DNA of 64,000 nt. It comes from UBA1368 sp964563125 (GTDB lineage: Bacteria; Bacillota; Syntrophomonadia; Syntrophomonadales; Syntrophomonadaceae). The translations under genes were made by a program, and so were the position numbers. The notes beneath the pieces were generated by a model, which saw nothing but the letters and a program-made list of their open reading frames with translations, was not told the origin of the DNA and did no database searches. Positions within the stretch are counted from its first letter, which is position 1. Each line of letters begins with the position of its first letter. The stretch is from assembly GCA_964563125.1 (NCBI GenBank), contig CAZLVY010000003.1, forward strand, positions 1 through 64,000, written 5' to 3'. Positions 62,962 to 64,000 of this stretch are shown in pieces.

Positions 62962-62986
62962 GGGCAGACAGGGTCGTCTGCCCCTA
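62962..62986 (-). repeat. REP palindrome R1
   Basis: Minus strand reads GTAGGGGCAGACGACC then CTGTCTGCCC: 5' GTAG plus GGGCAGAC/GTCTGCCC arms. Confidence 0.85.
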
Positions 62987-63049
62987 CACAACGTGAAACA
63001 TTTTATATAGTTTAACAGGGACGTACACCGTGAAATATTTTATATTATC

Positions 63050-63075
63050 GTAGGGGTGGACGACCCTGTCCACCC
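63050..63075 (+). repeat. REP palindrome R2
   Basis: Plus strand GTAGGGGTGGACGACC then CTGTCCACCC: same layout with compensating changes in both arms (GGGTGGAC/GTCCACCC). Confidence 0.85.
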
Positions 63076-63111
63076 GGTTGTATATATGCCGAATTATCCT
63101 TATGATTGGCA

Positions 63112-63603
63112 TCAAATATAATACTTGTCTGCAGCCCAGTTCAACGGATTATTTTCTATGTATTTACAAATTTCCTGATATTCTAGTTCACTACGAATTA
63201 TATGTTCATAATAATTGCGCTGCCATATTGTTTTCAGGTTATATTTAAAGCACATTCTTGTTGTTACAGATTTATAACCCTGAATTATTTTAGGTAGGGG
63301 TGGACGACTCTGTCCACCCTCAGAAATCACAACAATTCCATGAATGTGGTTTGGCATTAAGCAAAAGGCATCTGTTTTTACATTATCATAGATATCATTC
63401 ATTCTGTTCCAACATTCATAAACTATTCTACCAATTCTATTTGCTTTCATTACTGCTTGTTGGCAGACATGGTTGTCTGCCCCTACAATTTCCCCGAATA
63501 TTCCCATTTTATTATGTGTACAAATGGTAATGAAGTAGTATCCAGCCTGTGAATAATCATATTCCTTTAATCTAACATTTTTTCTTTGCGGTAACTTTTC
63601 CAT
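63112..63603 (-). CDS. REP-associated tyrosine transposase (RAYT, Y1/IS200-like)
   Basis: 163 residues. N-terminal YDYSQAGYYFITICTHNK, the HUH motif His86/His88 in CLMPNHIHGIVV, and the catalytic Tyr in QRNYYEHIIRSE (Tyr131 or 132), ending ENNPLNW. RAYTs nick and mobilise REP palindromes carrying a 5' GTAG. Residues 40-48 (VGADNHVCQ) and 95-104 (EGGQSRPPLP) are encoded by REP copies lying inside the gene; both keep the frame open. No ribosome site is obvious; AAGGGTTGGTATTTAA precedes the ATG. Confidence 0.92.
   Translation of the reverse strand: MEKLPQRKNVRLKEYDYSQAGYYFITICTHNKMGIFGEIVGADNHVCQQAVMKANRIGRIVYECWNRMNDIYDNVKTDAFCLMPNHIHGIVVISEGGQSRPPLPKIIQGYKSVTTRMCFKYNLKTIWQRNYYEHIIRSELEYQEICKYIENNPLNWAADKYYI
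63294..63319 (+). repeat. REP palindrome R3, inside the RAYT gene
   Basis: Plus strand GTAGGGGTGGACGACT then CTGTCCACCC, R2-type with one change. Encodes residues 95-104 of the transposase on the other strand. Confidence 0.85.
63462..63486 (-). repeat. REP palindrome R4, inside the RAYT gene
   Basis: Minus strand GTAGGGGCAGACAACC then ATGTCTGCC, R1-type. Encodes residues 40-48 of the transposase. Confidence 0.85.
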
Positions 63604-63638
63604 TTAAATACCAACCCTTTGTTATTCAGACCATAACT

Positions 63639-63663
63639 GGCAGACAGGGTCGTCTGTCCCTAC
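63639..63663 (-). repeat. REP palindrome R5
   Basis: Minus strand GTAGGGACAGACGACC then CTGTCTGCC, R1-type with one change, 36 bases upstream of the RAYT start. Confidence 0.85.
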
Positions 63664-64000
63664 AAACACATCTTATATTGCTTACGGTTGGATATTGGTA
63701 TTCTTACAGGAAGTGGCGAACAAATTTGCCAATTTAAAGCCATTCGTGTTTAGTTGACATCGTTTTCTATGCTCCAACGGCATATTATCTAACCGGGCAT
63801 AGTGAGAGCAATTTACAGATGGCAGGAAAATTGTTCGATAGTCAGCAGGTTTGGTATCGCCATGCAAAAAGGTGAACAGCAATTACTGGATAACTTAACC
63901 GTGGTCTGGGACCCTTTATGAAAATTGCACTTATGACAGCATCTATGAGAAGTGGTTTGGCTCAATAGATGAATTTATTCAAGAATTACATGAATATCTG
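63664..64000. other. right-edge region without a supported gene
   Basis: All frames are broken by stops until about 63934, where a plus-strand frame runs to the edge and reads YEKWFGSIDEFIQELHEYL. This resembles the C-terminal tail of some transposases, but it is too short to assign. A 66-codon minus-strand frame (63682-63882) has no ribosome site and no recognised motif. The region may be decayed mobile DNA. Confidence 0.3.

Noticed and set aside
62962..63663. CRISPR array
   Set aside because: The repeats are palindromic REPs in both orientations with irregular spacing and 5' GTAG, linked to a RAYT gene; no cas genes.
63682..63882. 66-codon minus-strand ORF at the right edge
   Set aside because: No ribosome site, no family resemblance, in a region that looks degenerate.

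Overview
The window reads as a chromosome segment of a low-GC, spore-forming Clostridia-type Firmicute, most like a Syntrophomonas relative. Support comes from sporulation genes (spmA, spmB, gerW, a BofC-type gene), strong AGGAGG ribosome sites, an S-box (SAM-I) riboswitch, formyl-tetrahydrofolate synthetase, and oxygen-sensitive enzymes (glycyl radical enzyme, tungsten/molybdenum-type aldehyde oxidoreductase, B12 methionine synthase). The genus is an inference. There are no rRNA or tRNA genes and no CRISPR array. Two runs of 100 N mark scaffold gaps.

Layout. 1-6.0 kb: minus-strand shikimate/housekeeping operon aroF-tyrA-aroA-cmk-plsC-ispH, the last fused to a Gln/Asn/Glu-rich linker that leaves the window. 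aroF is preceded by a terminator-type attenuator inside a short Trp-containing ORF. 6.1-8.9 kb: a small membrane protein, two DUF1538 membrane proteins and a PII-like protein on the plus strand. 9.0-13.5 kb: branched-chain amino acid ABC transporter (livK-H-M-G-F), interrupted by a gap. 13.8-18.2 kb: nitrilase-family amidase, chorismate mutase, HutP-like protein, two unknowns, pseudouridine synthase, folE. 18.4-20.8 kb: one-carbon genes fhs and fchA. 21-25 kb: spmA/spmB, gerW, DUF2953, DUF1992, scpA/scpB. 25-33 kb: site-2 protease, a DHH-CBS-nucleotidyltransferase fusion, lysA, secD/secF, an HD hydrolase, yajC. 33-38.5 kb: queuosine genes (tgt, queA, queH) and ruvABC. 38.8-42 kb: BofC-type protein, an Hsp20-like protein, yebC, nadE. 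42-47.2 kb: metH, DUF39, NIL-ferredoxin and UPF0280 behind a SAM riboswitch, which together look like a non-canonical homocysteine/methionine module. 47.3-48.2 kb: tatA and a holin-like membrane protein.

48.6-55.5 kb is the most unusual part. It is a five-gene minus-strand operon: AOR-family oxidoreductase, MoaD/ThiS-like sulfur carrier, TetR regulator, a 988-residue glycyl radical enzyme with an extra SCP2-like N-terminal domain, and its radical-SAM activase. A 37-bp near-perfect palindrome lies upstream and is a strong operator candidate. Its G+C is visibly higher than its surroundings, so it may be acquired. A plausible scheme is that the glycyl radical enzyme converts a hydrophobic substrate and the AOR oxidises or reduces a resulting aldehyde/acid; the substrate is unknown.

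55.9-62.8 kb: comM-like ATPase, glpK, an alpha/beta hydrolase, an MBL-fold hydrolase broken by an artefactual gap, a thioesterase and a secreted stalk-domain protein. 62.9-63.7 kb: a REP-associated transposase (RAYT) with five REP palindromes, two of them inside its own reading frame. A second repeat family, a 124-bp hairpin core within about 152-bp inserts, occurs three times; two copies are flanked by a duplicated terminator hairpin.
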